Part shown: positions 5,221 to 11,853 of the stretch, one piece after another
How positions within the stretch are numbered: position 1 is the stretch's first letter
Layout of the letters: each line of letters starts with the position of its first letter
Assembly (NCBI GenBank): GCA_035518775.1
Contig: DATIXH010000459.1
Span: 1-18,600, forward strand
DNA length: 18,600 nt
Direction: 5' to 3'
From: JBGPEQ01 sp035518775
GTDB taxonomy: Bacteria; Pseudomonadota; Alphaproteobacteria; Dongiales; Dongiaceae
The notes under the pieces: generated by a model
Database searches by the model: none
What the model was told of the DNA's origin: nothing
What the model saw: the letters and a program-made list of their open reading frames with translations, nothing else
Made by a program: the position numbers and the translations under genes

Positions 5221-6312
5221 GTGAACCGGACGGCGGGGCTTTTCACAGAGGAGCGCGTCGCGCAGTTCGGGCACGAATTGATGCCGATGCTGCAGGTGGC
5301 GGATTCGCTGCGCCGCGCCCAGGGCAAGGCGCTGGAGGCTCTCGGATTCGGACCGGATGAATGCGGCTATCGCGTCCTCGCAACGGGGCCGCACTGGCGC
5401 CTGCGCGCGTACGGCGGCGGTCGCGGAGCTGCCGTGCTCATGGTCCCGGCGCCGATCAAACGGCCGTACATATGGGACCTGGCGCCGTCGGTCAGCGCGG
5501 TGCGCCTTTGCCTACGGCAGGGCCTGCGCGTCTACCTCCTGGAATGGCTGCCGCCGCAGCCCGGACAGGGCAATGCCGGTCTGGATGACTACGCCGATCA
5601 GGCCATCGTTGCGGCCGTCGCGACCATTGCAGGCGAAGCGGGGGGAGAGAGGCCTTTCCTCATCGGGCATTCGCTCGGTGGCACCTTCGCGGCGATCGCC
5701 GGCGCCCTGGAGCCGCAGAGCTTGCACGGCCTGGTATTGCTGGGATCGCCGCTGTGCTTTCGGCCGGGATCGAGCCCGTTCCGGGATTCGCTCGTCGCGA
5801 TAGCGCCGTCGGCCCTCTCGGACGTGGACATCGTACCGGGTTCGCTCCTGTCGCAGATCAGCGCCCTGGCCGCTCCCGACAGCTTCATCTGGTCGCGGAT
5901 GCGGGACGCCGCGCTCAGCGTCGCCGATCCGCACGGCCTCGACATCCAGACCCGCGTCGAACGCTGGGCGCTGGACGAGGTGCCGCTTCCGGGCCGGCTG
6001 GTGGACCAGATCCTCGGGTGGCTCTATCGCGAAGACCGCCTCTGCCGCGGCGTCCTGCCGGTCCGCGGCGGCACCGTCGGTCCGTCCAGCCTCCGGCTCC
6101 CGACGCTCGCGGTCGTCAACACGGCCGACGAGGTGGCGCCTCCGGATTCGGTCCGGCCGTTCATCGAGGCGATGCCGGGGCGGGACGCGCGGGTCATCGA
6201 ATATGCCGGCGAGACCGGCGTGGGGTTGCAGCATCTCGCGATCCTCGCGGGGCGCAACGCCTATGCGCGCGTCTGGCCGGAGATGCTGACTTGGCTGAGC
6301 GACCGCCGGTGA
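5221..6312 (+). CDS. PhaC-like alpha/beta hydrolase with a serine nucleophile
   Basis: A 363-residue protein of the poly(3-hydroxyalkanoate) synthase fold. The nucleophile elbow is GHSLGG at residues 149-154, with Ser151 where true PhaC enzymes carry Cys in GxCxG. The PhaC-type segment RWALDEVPLPGRLVDQILGW (249-267) is followed by LYREDRLCRG. The other triad members appear to be Asp303 (NTADEVAPP) and His338 (GLQHLAILAG), and the C-terminus RVWPEMLTWL is also PhaC-like. It could be a PHA or hydroxyacyl-CoA hydrolase or depolymerase rather than a polymerase. The start is GTG at 5221, 6 nt after the DUF2267 stop, without a clear ribosome binding site, so coupled translation is likely. The shorter ATG start at 5281 would remove only N-terminal helix. 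Confidence 0.8.
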   Translation: MNRTAGLFTEERVAQFGHELMPMLQVADSLRRAQGKALEALGFGPDECGYRVLATGPHWRLRAYGGGRGAAVLMVPAPIKRPYIWDLAPSVSAVRLCLRQGLRVYLLEWLPPQPGQGNAGLDDYADQAIVAAVATIAGEAGGERPFLIGHSLGGTFAAIAGALEPQSLHGLVLLGSPLCFRPGSSPFRDSLVAIAPSALSDVDIVPGSLLSQISALAAPDSFIWSRMRDAALSVADPHGLDIQTRVERWALDEVPLPGRLVDQILGWLYREDRLCRGVLPVRGGTVGPSSLRLPTLAVVNTADEVAPPDSVRPFIEAMPGRDARVIEYAGETGVGLQHLAILAGRNAYARVWPEMLTWLSDRR

Positions 6313-6386
6313 TCTTCGGTCGCGCCTCCGCGGCGACGCGATCGTCATAGCGACTTTCCCTTCGCGCGGGCTCTTGCTCACCTACA

Positions 6387-6482
6387 TTGTCATCGCCGGG
6401 CCTGACCCGGCGATCCAGCCTTGCGCGGCACAGGTCGCTTCCATTCCGACATGAATTGCTGGGTCGAGCCCGGCGATGGCAA
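6387..6482. repeat. Inverted pair of REP-like palindromic repeats
   Basis: A 31-nt unit at 6387-6417 (starting TTGTCATCGCCGGGCCTGAC) recurs inverted at 6452-6482 (reverse complement starting TTGCCATCGCCGGGCTCGAC) with about 26 of 31 matches. The first unit is itself a hairpin: 9-bp arms ATCGCCGGG at 6392-6400 and CCCGGCGAT at 6406-6414. Palindromes of this GCCGGGCCTGACCCGGC kind are common between genes in alphaproteobacteria. Lying after the PhaC-like gene, it may also end or stabilise that transcript. Confidence 0.6.
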
Positions 6483-6500
6483 GTGAAGGGGCCGGCCATA

Positions 6501-6542
6501 ATCAACCGATCAGTTGACTATCAATCAAACAGTTGATAATAT
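6501..6542 (+). promoter_or_regulatory. Promoter and probable ArsR operator, leaderless start
   Basis: TTGACT (6514-6519) and TAATAT (6537-6542) are 17 bp apart, a near-consensus sigma-70-type promoter. Transcription would begin at about 6549, which is the A of the ArsR start codon, and no ribosome binding site is present. So the mRNA is probably leaderless. CAGTTGA occurs twice, at 6511-6517 and 6530-6536, with an inverted ATCAAC at 6501-6506. These repeats cover the -35 and the -10 edge and are a likely autoregulatory operator. Confidence 0.6.
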
Positions 6543-6548
6543 CTCGCT

Positions 6549-6968
6549 ATGGCGAGAGGCGCGGCGACGGTTCAGTTCGTCGACGACGTGGAGGATCCCG
6601 GCGAGGAGCTGCTCGACCGGGTGTTCTTCGCGCTCTCCGATCCGGTGCGGCGGGCGATCCTGGAGCGGCTGGGCGAGGAGGCGTTGCTGGTGTCGGAGCT
6701 GGCGGCGCCGTTCGACATTTCGCTGCAGGCGGTGTCGCGGCACATCCAGGTGCTGGTGCGCGCCGGCCTGGTGCGGCAGGAACGCACGGGCCGCATCAGC
6801 CGCTGCAGCCTGGTGGCCGCGCCGGTGCTCGCGGCCGCCGTCTGGATCAACCGCTACAGCAAGTACTGGCAGGAGCAGTTCGACCTGCTGGCCGTCGCGC
6901 TCGAAGACATCGACAAGCGGAAGGTCGCGGCCCGCCGGCGGCCTCGCCGCTCCCCCCGGCGTCGCTGA
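6549..6968 (+). CDS. ArsR/SmtB-family transcriptional repressor
   Basis: A 139-residue winged-helix regulator. Residues 24-44 (RVFFALSDPVRRAILERLGEE) are the classical first helix of ArsR proteins. The helix-turn-helix is at about 49-75 (SELAAPFDISLQAVSRHIQVLVRAGLV), with the wing VRQERTGRISRCSL after it. The segment WINRYSKYWQEQFDLLAVALED (99-120) is typical of the ArsR subgroup that controls neighbouring SRPBCC or DUF899 genes. No CxC metal site is seen, so metal sensing is unlikely. The C-terminus is an Arg-rich tail (RRRPRRSPRRR). It lies 33 bp before the first DUF899 gene and most likely represses its own operon through the CAGTTGA repeats. Confidence 0.88.
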   Translation: MARGAATVQFVDDVEDPGEELLDRVFFALSDPVRRAILERLGEEALLVSELAAPFDISLQAVSRHIQVLVRAGLVRQERTGRISRCSLVAAPVLAAAVWINRYSKYWQEQFDLLAVALEDIDKRKVAARRRPRRSPRRR

Positions 6969-7001
6969 CGCAAACCCCACCACCCGAGAATCAGAGGTGT
7001 C

Positions 7002-7712
7002 ATGATGGAAAAGCACAAGGTCGTGTCCAAGGACGAGTGGCTGGCCGCGCGCGAGCGCTTGCTGGCGAAGGAAAAGGAATTCACGCGGCTGCGCGACCAG
7101 TTGAGCGAGGAGCGGCGCGCGCTGCCGTGGGAGCGCGTCGAGAAGGACTATGTCTTTGCGGGGCCGAACGGGAAGGAGACGCTGGCGCAGCTCTTCGACG
7201 GCCGCAGCCAGCTCGTCGTCTATCATTTCATGTACGCGCCGGAGGCGGAGACGCCCTGCAAGAGCTGCTCGTTCTGGGCCGACAACTTCAACGGCATCAT
7301 CGCCCATCTCAACCAGCGCGACGTGACGTTCGTCGCCATCTCGCGCGCGCCGCTGCCGAAGCTGCAGGCCTTCGCCAAGCGGCTGGGCTGGACCTTCAAG
7401 TGGCTGTCTTCGGGCGGCAACGACTTCAACTACGACTACAATGTTTCGTTCAGGCGCGACGATGTCGCCAAGGGCGGCGCGCGCTACAACTACGCGCCGA
7501 CGCAGACGACGATGGCGGACCTGCCCGGCATCAGCGTGTTCTTCAGGGACGCGGAGGGGGAGGTGTTTCATACCTATTCCTGCTACGCGCGCGGTCTCGA
7601 CATGCTGAACGCGGCCTATCACTATCTCGATCTCGTGCCGAAGGGACGCGACGAGGCCGGCCTGCCGCATTCGATGGCATGGGTGAAGTATCGCGATCTC
7701 TACGCCGGCTGA
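7002..7712 (+). CDS. DUF899 thioredoxin-like protein, long form
   Basis: A 236-residue DUF899 (PF05988) protein. Hallmarks are the N-terminal VSKDEWLAARERLLAKEKEFTRLRDQL, the segment LPWERVEKDYVFAGPNGKETLAQLF, and the redox-type CKSC at residues 86-89 within PCKSCSFWADNFNG. LPGISVFFRDAEGEVFHTYSCYARGLD and YHYLDLVPKGRDE follow near the C-terminus. The family has a thioredoxin fold and is presumed to be a redox or peroxide-handling protein; the activity is not established. The start ATG at 7002 is followed directly by a second ATG. AGAGGTG at 6991-6997 is a modest ribosome binding site. It is the second gene of the ArsR operon. Confidence 0.9.
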   Translation: MMEKHKVVSKDEWLAARERLLAKEKEFTRLRDQLSEERRALPWERVEKDYVFAGPNGKETLAQLFDGRSQLVVYHFMYAPEAETPCKSCSFWADNFNGIIAHLNQRDVTFVAISRAPLPKLQAFAKRLGWTFKWLSSGGNDFNYDYNVSFRRDDVAKGGARYNYAPTQTTMADLPGISVFFRDAEGEVFHTYSCYARGLDMLNAAYHYLDLVPKGRDEAGLPHSMAWVKYRDLYAG

Positions 7713-7732
7713 CGGTCCGGAGGATTCCTGCG

Positions 7733-8305
7733 ATGCGCTATAAGAGCACGGTCAAGAAGCTCGAGTCCTACCGCCGGCAGATCGCGGGCCTGCGCGAGAA
7801 GATGCGGACGCTGCAGGCAGCGGTCGAGCCCGAGGCGGTGCAGGACTACGAATTCGCCACGCCGAAAGGCTCCGTGCGGCTCTCGAAGCTGTTCGGGCGC
7901 AAGGACGATCTGATCGTCATCCACAACATGGGATCGTCCTGCCCCTACTGCACGCTATGGGCCGACGGCTTCAACGGTCTCTATGACCATCTCGCCAATA
8001 GGGCGGCGTTCGCGCTGTCGAGCCCCGACTCGCCCGCGACCCAGAAGCGCTTTGCCGCGAGCCGCGGCTGGCGCTTCCCCATGGTGAGCCACAAGGGCAC
8101 GAGCTTCGCGGCCGACATGGGCTATTGCTCCGAAGACGGCGGATGGATACCCGGCGTCTCCGTCTTCAGGCGGGAGGACGGACGCATGCTGCGCGTCGCC
8201 GACACGAGCTTCAGCCCCGGCGACGATTTCTGCGCGCTCTGGCACCTTCTCGACCTCTTCCCGGAAGGGTCCGGCGAATGGTCGCCGCGGTTCCGCTATC
8301 GCTAG
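7733..8305 (+). CDS. DUF899 thioredoxin-like protein, short divergent paralogue
   Basis: A 190-residue protein from the same DUF899 family as its neighbour but strongly diverged. It has a coiled N-terminal helix (VKKLESYRRQIAGLREKMRTLQAAV), the strand YEFATPKGSVRLSKLF, and a CPYC redox motif at residues 70-73 (GSSCPYCTLWADGFNGLYDHL). It lacks the long basic C-terminal part of the first copy and ends ALWHLLDLFPEGSGEWSPRFRYR. The ATG at 7733 is preceded by GGAGG at 7719-7723. It lies 20 bp after the first DUF899 gene. The CPYC motif, like that of glutaredoxins, points to thiol-disulfide chemistry. This is inference from the motif. Confidence 0.82.
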   Translation: MRYKSTVKKLESYRRQIAGLREKMRTLQAAVEPEAVQDYEFATPKGSVRLSKLFGRKDDLIVIHNMGSSCPYCTLWADGFNGLYDHLANRAAFALSSPDSPATQKRFAASRGWRFPMVSHKGTSFAADMGYCSEDGGWIPGVSVFRREDGRMLRVADTSFSPGDDFCALWHLLDLFPEGSGEWSPRFRYR

Positions 8306-8375
8306 CGCCTCCGTTCCCAACACGCGCCGTTCGTGCTTAAGCTCCCGGCTGCAACTCACAGCGGGGAGCCGATCC

Positions 8376-8777
8376 ATGCCGATGGTGAAGATGACCGAAA
8401 TTGCCGAAGCGCCGCCCGCGGTGCGGGCCGTCTATGACGACATCATGACGACGCGCAAGATCGACTGGATCAACAATTTCTGGAAGGTGATCGCCCACCA
8501 TCCGCCCACCCTGAAGCGCACCTGGGAGAGCGTGAAGGAGGTGATGGCGCCGGGCGCGCTCGATCCGCTGGTGAAGGAGATGCTCTATATCGCCGTCAGC
8601 GTCACCAACAATTGCGAGTACTGCATCGCCTCGCACACGGCCTCGGCGCGCAAGCAGGGCATGACCGACGCGCAGCTGGCCGAGCTGCTGGCGGTGGTCG
8701 GCATGGCCAACGAGACCAACCGCCTCGCCAACGGCTACCGCGTCGAGGTCGACGAGCGCTTCCAGCCGAAGGTCTGA
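8376..8777 (+). CDS. AhpD-like carboxymuconolactone decarboxylase-family protein
   Basis: A 133-residue helical protein with the AhpD active-site arrangement E-x11-C-x2-C-x3-H: Glu68, Cys80, Cys83, His87 in KEMLYIAVSVTNNCEYCIASH. In AhpD this site reduces partner proteins in alkylhydroperoxide defence. Many relatives are simply called CMD-family peroxidase-related proteins. True lactone decarboxylases lack the CxxC pair, so an antioxidant role is preferred. GGGGAG at 8363-8368 is a good ribosome binding site. It follows two thioredoxin-like DUF899 genes, which makes the stretch from 7002 to 8777 look like a thiol-redox group. Confidence 0.9.
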   Translation: MPMVKMTEIAEAPPAVRAVYDDIMTTRKIDWINNFWKVIAHHPPTLKRTWESVKEVMAPGALDPLVKEMLYIAVSVTNNCEYCIASHTASARKQGMTDAQLAELLAVVGMANETNRLANGYRVEVDERFQPKV

Positions 8778-8780
8778 GGC

Positions 8781-9146
8781 ATGGACGGGAAGCAGCTGAT
8801 CGGCATCGCCATCGTCCTCTCCTGCCTGACGGCGACGGCGGCGGCCGAAGACGGCGCGCTCGCCTACTCGCCCTCGACCGACGAGGTCTCCTCCGGCAGC
8901 TCGGGATTCTTCACGCTGCGCGAGCTGCAGATGAAGACGCTGGAGAACTGCAAGGCCGACGATTGCCGGATCGTCGCCACGATGCGCGCCGGGCAGTGCG
9001 CTGCGGTCGCCAGCAGCGACAAGAGCTTCGGCGTCGGCAAGGGCGCCTCGCAGGCCGAGGCCGACGCGGCCGCCATGGAGAACTGCTCCAACGGCGGGGC
9101 GGACAAGAACTGCCGCGTCGTCGGGCAGCAATGCGCCAAGGAGTAA
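8781..9146 (+). CDS. Secreted DUF4189 domain protein
   Basis: A 121-residue exported protein. Residues 1-22 form a signal peptide (LIGIAIVLSCLTATAAA, cleavage probably before Glu23). The mature domain has six cysteines (57, 62, 73, 102, 111, 118), enough for three disulfides, and the pattern FGVGKGASQAEADAAAMENCSNGGADKNCRVV that marks DUF4189 (PF13827). The function of this family is unknown; it is periplasmic or extracellular. The gene starts 3 nt after the AhpD-like stop codon and is probably co-transcribed with it. The HAD gene converges on it from the other strand, with only a 6-bp GCCGGC hairpin (9172-9190) between them. Confidence 0.85.
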   Translation: MDGKQLIGIAIVLSCLTATAAAEDGALAYSPSTDEVSSGSSGFFTLRELQMKTLENCKADDCRIVATMRAGQCAAVASSDKSFGVGKGASQAEADAAAMENCSNGGADKNCRVVGQQCAKE

Positions 9147-9178
9147 GGCAGACGCCCCTCTAGCCGCGACAGCCGGCG

Positions 9179-9901
9179 TCAGCTGCCGGCCTCCTTGCGG
9201 TGCAGTTCGGCCAGCTCGGCCAGGGTCGTGACCTGCCAGTCCGGCTTTACCGGCTGGTCGGGCGCGCGGGTGGCGCCGAAGTTGCCCTTGGCGGCGCGCC
9301 GGTAGATCCAAGCGGTGGCCAGGCCGAAGCGCTTCGCCGGCACATGATCGTGGAACAGGCTCTCGGCGGCATGCAGCAGCCGCTCCTTGCGCACGCCCAG
9401 GGCCGCCAGGCGCTCCAGCAGCACCTCGAAGTTGCGCGGCGTCGGCTTGTAGGAGCCGACATCCTCCGCGGTGACGATCAGGTCGAACTCCACGCCGAGC
9501 CTGCGGTTGCTGTGGGCGAAGGACGCGCGGTCGATGTTCGAGAGGATGGCCAGCTTGTAGTGCCGCTTGAGATAGGCAAGGGCGGCCGCGCTGTCGGGAA
9601 AGGCCGGCCAGTCCTTCACCGACTGGCCGAAGGCGCGCGCTTCGTCGTCGCTCACGCTGCGTCCGAAATGCCGGCCGAGTTCGCGGAAGGCGCCGGCGAG
9701 GATGTCGGGATAGAGCGCGGCCGGGGCGGCCGCCTGCAGCTGGGGCTCGATCCGGCTGAACTCGGCGAGCAGCGCGTCGTCGCCGGCGCCGAGGCCGTGC
9801 CGGCCGGCCCAGGGCCGCAAGGTCGCGAGGATGCCGGCCTCCCAGTCGATCAGGGTGCCGTAGCAATCGAAGCTGATGGCGTCGAAATCTGTGAGGCGCA
9901 T
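9179..9901 (-). CDS. HAD hydrolase, haloacid dehalogenase type II
   Basis: A 240-residue haloacid-dehalogenase-superfamily enzyme. Motif I is FDCYGTLIDWE with the nucleophile Asp12. Motif II is LSNID with Ser121 and Asn122. Motif III is Lys152 in SYKPTPRNF. The acidic motif region is around ESLFHDHVPAK (Asp185). The FDxYGTLxD form and the four-helix cap (residues 20-95) place it with the L-2-haloacid dehalogenases, but many such proteins are phosphatases. The substrate is therefore open. GGAGGA lies just before the ATG at 9901. It is the last gene of the minus-strand group, 93 bp after the AraC gene. Confidence 0.88.
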   Translation of the reverse strand: MRLTDFDAISFDCYGTLIDWEAGILATLRPWAGRHGLGAGDDALLAEFSRIEPQLQAAAPAALYPDILAGAFRELGRHFGRSVSDDEARAFGQSVKDWPAFPDSAAALAYLKRHYKLAILSNIDRASFAHSNRRLGVEFDLIVTAEDVGSYKPTPRNFEVLLERLAALGVRKERLLHAAESLFHDHVPAKRFGLATAWIYRRAAKGNFGATRAPDQPVKPDWQVTTLAELAELHRKEAGS

Positions 9902-9994
9902 GGGTTCCTCCGGCCGTCCTGCAGAATGGTCGGGGCACTGTACCCGTGCTGCCGGGCCGGGTCTTGGCCCGGACTCCGGACTGTTTGACCCGGG

Positions 9995-10762
9995 CTACGC
10001 CAGGCCGGCGAGAGGCCGCGCGCGGCGCCGGTACTCGGCCGGCGTGATGCCGCGGCGCCGCTTCATGCTGCGGGTGAGGACGCTCTGATCGGCGTGGCCG
10101 GTCGCGAAGGCGATGGCGCCGATCGCCTGGTCGCTTCCGGCGAGCAGGGCCATGGCCCGTTCCAGGCGCGTCTCCGCCACATAGCCCATCGGCGACGCGG
10201 CGAGATGACGCTGGAACAGCGCATGCAGGTGGCCGGCGCTGCAGCAGGCCGCCTGCGCGATCTCGGCGACGCCGAGCGGCCGGTGGTGATGGGCGCGGAT
10301 GTGGGCGATGGCGCGGCCGATCTGCCGCGGGTAGGCGGCGCGGCCGGCGCCGGCCCGCGCGGCCAGCGCCGCGAGCAGCAGCGCCCCCCACGCGCGTCCG
10401 CCAGCGGCGGGGCGGCCGGTCAGCTCGCCGCCGAGGAAGCTGACGAGGTGCTGGAGGCCGGCATCGTAGGCGAGGAACGGGCGACGTTCGGCGGCGTCCG
10501 AGAGGCGGGCGATCGCGTCATCGTCGGAGTCGTCCGCCATCCAATCCAGCACGACGAACCGGTTCTCGCCGGCAGCCTCGCAGCTGTGATCGCTCCCGGC
10601 GGCGATCAGCGCGGCCTGGCAGCCGGCGACGTGGCCGCCCTTGCCGGCGACCTCCATCTCGAGAACGCCGGCGAGCGGCAGGACGACCTGGTGATGGGCG
10701 TGGCTGTGCCGCAGCGTCTGCGGCGCGTAGCTGCGCAGCGAGAGATCGAGAGCGTGCGCCAT
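9995..10762 (-). CDS. AraC-family transcriptional regulator
   Basis: A 255-residue regulator. The N-terminal half is a cupin-like sensor domain (RHSHAHHQVVLPLAGVLEMEV near residues 18-38). The C-terminal half holds two helix-turn-helix units, the first around RPLGVAEIAQAACCSAGHLHALFQRHL and the second around AIGAIAFATGHADQSVLTRSMKRRRGITPAEYRRR. The reading frame stays open far upstream, but the ATG at 10762 has an AGGAGA ribosome binding site at 10771-10776 and matches the family start. It lies 29 bp after the DUF985 cupin gene in the same unit. Its target and ligand are unknown, but its position suggests control of its own detoxification genes. Confidence 0.9.
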   Translation of the reverse strand: MAHALDLSLRSYAPQTLRHSHAHHQVVLPLAGVLEMEVAGKGGHVAGCQAALIAAGSDHSCEAAGENRFVVLDWMADDSDDDAIARLSDAAERRPFLAYDAGLQHLVSFLGGELTGRPAAGGRAWGALLLAALAARAGAGRAAYPRQIGRAIAHIRAHHHRPLGVAEIAQAACCSAGHLHALFQRHLAASPMGYVAETRLERAMALLAGSDQAIGAIAFATGHADQSVLTRSMKRRRGITPAEYRRRARPLAGLA

Positions 10763-10791
10763 CGGCTGTCTCCTGTTCCAATCGCCCGGGC

Positions 10792-11220
10792 TCAGCCGGG
10801 TTGCCACCCCGGCGGTGCCATCTCGAAGCTGGCGTACTCGAAGGCCGGCGCCACGATGCAGGACACCAAGGTCCAATCGCCGAGGCTGCGCGCCGTCTGC
10901 CAGCAGCCGGCCGGCACGACGACCTGCGGCCGCTCGCCGGCGACGACCTCCGGGCCGAGGCGGTGGGCCGCGATATGCCGTCCGTCGGCCGACAGAGTCA
11001 ATGCCAGCGGGGCGCCGGCGTGATGGGCCCAGACCTCCACCGCGTCGATCACGCGATGCCAACGCGATTCCTCACCGGCGCGCAGCAGGTAGTAGATGGC
11101 GGTGGCGTCGCCGCGGCCGCCCTGCGGGGGCACATGACGATAGGTCTCGACGAAATGGCCGCCCTCGGGATGCGGCTGCAGGCCGAGGCGTGCGATGAGC
11201 GCGGCCGCGTCGTCGCTCAC
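10792..11220 (-). CDS. DUF985 cupin protein
   Basis: A 142-residue single-domain cupin of the DUF985 (Cupin_5, PF06172) family. The typical opening LGLQPHPEGGHFVETYR (residues 12-28), the AIYYLLRAGEESRWHRVIDAVEVWAHHAGAPLALTLS core (41-77), and the ending APAFEYASFEMAPPGW are all present. The family binds small ligands; its biochemical role is unclear. The start is GTG at 11220, chosen because its GTGA overlaps the TGA stop of the upstream GST gene, giving a 4-nt overlap and coupled translation. The next gene is the AraC regulator. Confidence 0.88.
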   Translation of the reverse strand: MSDDAAALIARLGLQPHPEGGHFVETYRHVPPQGGRGDATAIYYLLRAGEESRWHRVIDAVEVWAHHAGAPLALTLSADGRHIAAHRLGPEVVAGERPQVVVPAGCWQTARSLGDWTLVSCIVAPAFEYASFEMAPPGWQPG

Positions 11221-11837
11221 ACCATGTCCTTGGGCGTCGTTGCCGCCATCGACGGCCGCTTGCCGTAGACCTCGTACCAGGCGGCCAGCTTCGGGTGCGT
11301 CGCGCGCCAGTCCTCGGCGGCGAAGCGGAAATCGAGATAGCCGAGGGCGCAGCCGATGGCGATGTGGCCGAGCGTGGTGTTCCTGGCGTTCGGCTTGCCG
11401 AGGTCCTTGGCCTCCTTCTCCAGCAGGTCGAGGGCGCGAACCACGACGTTCTTCTGCTTCTCGTCCCAGGTGGCCGAGCGCTCGTTGGCCGGCCGCATGC
11501 CCTCGTAGCGGCGCAGCAGGGAGGCGTCGAGAATGCCGTCGGCCAGCGCCTGCCGGCGCAGCGCCGCCCAGCGCGCCTTGCCGCCCGCCGGGATCAGCTT
11601 CGGGCGGCGGTGCAGGCTGTCGAGATATTCGCAGACGACAGGCGAATCGAAGAGCACCTGGCCGTCCTTCAGGACGAGGGCCGGGATCTTGCCGAGCGGG
11701 TTGTCCTTGGCGAGGCCGCTCGCGGGATCGGCGGTGACGGTCGGCACGATCTCGATCCGTCCGGCCAGGCCGGCTTCATGCGCAAGCGCCAGGCACTTGC
11801 GCACATAGGGGCTGGCGGGCGAGTAACGCAGCTTCAT
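11217..11837 (-). CDS. Glutathione S-transferase
   Basis: A 206-residue cytosolic enzyme with the two-domain GST layout. The thioredoxin-fold N-terminus starts MKLRYSPASPYVRKCLALAHEAGL, with the SPxSPYVRK loop supplying the likely catalytic Ser. NPLGKIPALVLKDGQVLFDSPVVCEYLDSL (residues 46-75) contains the cis-Pro and the Asp-Ser glutathione contacts. The all-helical C-terminal domain contains NARNTTLGHIAIGCALGYLDFRF. The sequence is closest in style to the YibF-type bacterial GSTs. The ATG at 11837 is preceded by GGGAG. It lies 16 bp after gloB and overlaps the cupin gene, so glutathione-linked metabolism is the common theme. Confidence 0.9.
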   Translation of the reverse strand: MKLRYSPASPYVRKCLALAHEAGLAGRIEIVPTVTADPASGLAKDNPLGKIPALVLKDGQVLFDSPVVCEYLDSLHRRPKLIPAGGKARWAALRRQALADGILDASLLRRYEGMRPANERSATWDEKQKNVVVRALDLLEKEAKDLGKPNARNTTLGHIAIGCALGYLDFRFAAEDWRATHPKLAAWYEVYGKRPSMAATTPKDMV

Positions 11838-11853
11838 CGGCTCTTGCTCCCTG

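Noticed and set aside
6533..8305. A 590-codon plus-strand frame covering the ArsR and DUF899 genes
   Set aside because: Only its last 190 codons are a real protein (the short DUF899 gene from 7733). The rest is Arg/Gly/Ala-rich out-of-frame reading of two well-supported genes in high-GC DNA.
9952..9972. Hairpin CCGGGCC / GGCCCGG between the AraC and HAD genes
   Set aside because: It has no T-tract in either direction. GC-rich inverted repeats of this size occur by chance in such DNA.
8337..10391. A 684-codon minus-strand frame
   Set aside because: It is the antisense or out-of-frame reading of the AhpD-like, DUF4189, HAD and AraC genes and has no domain of its own.
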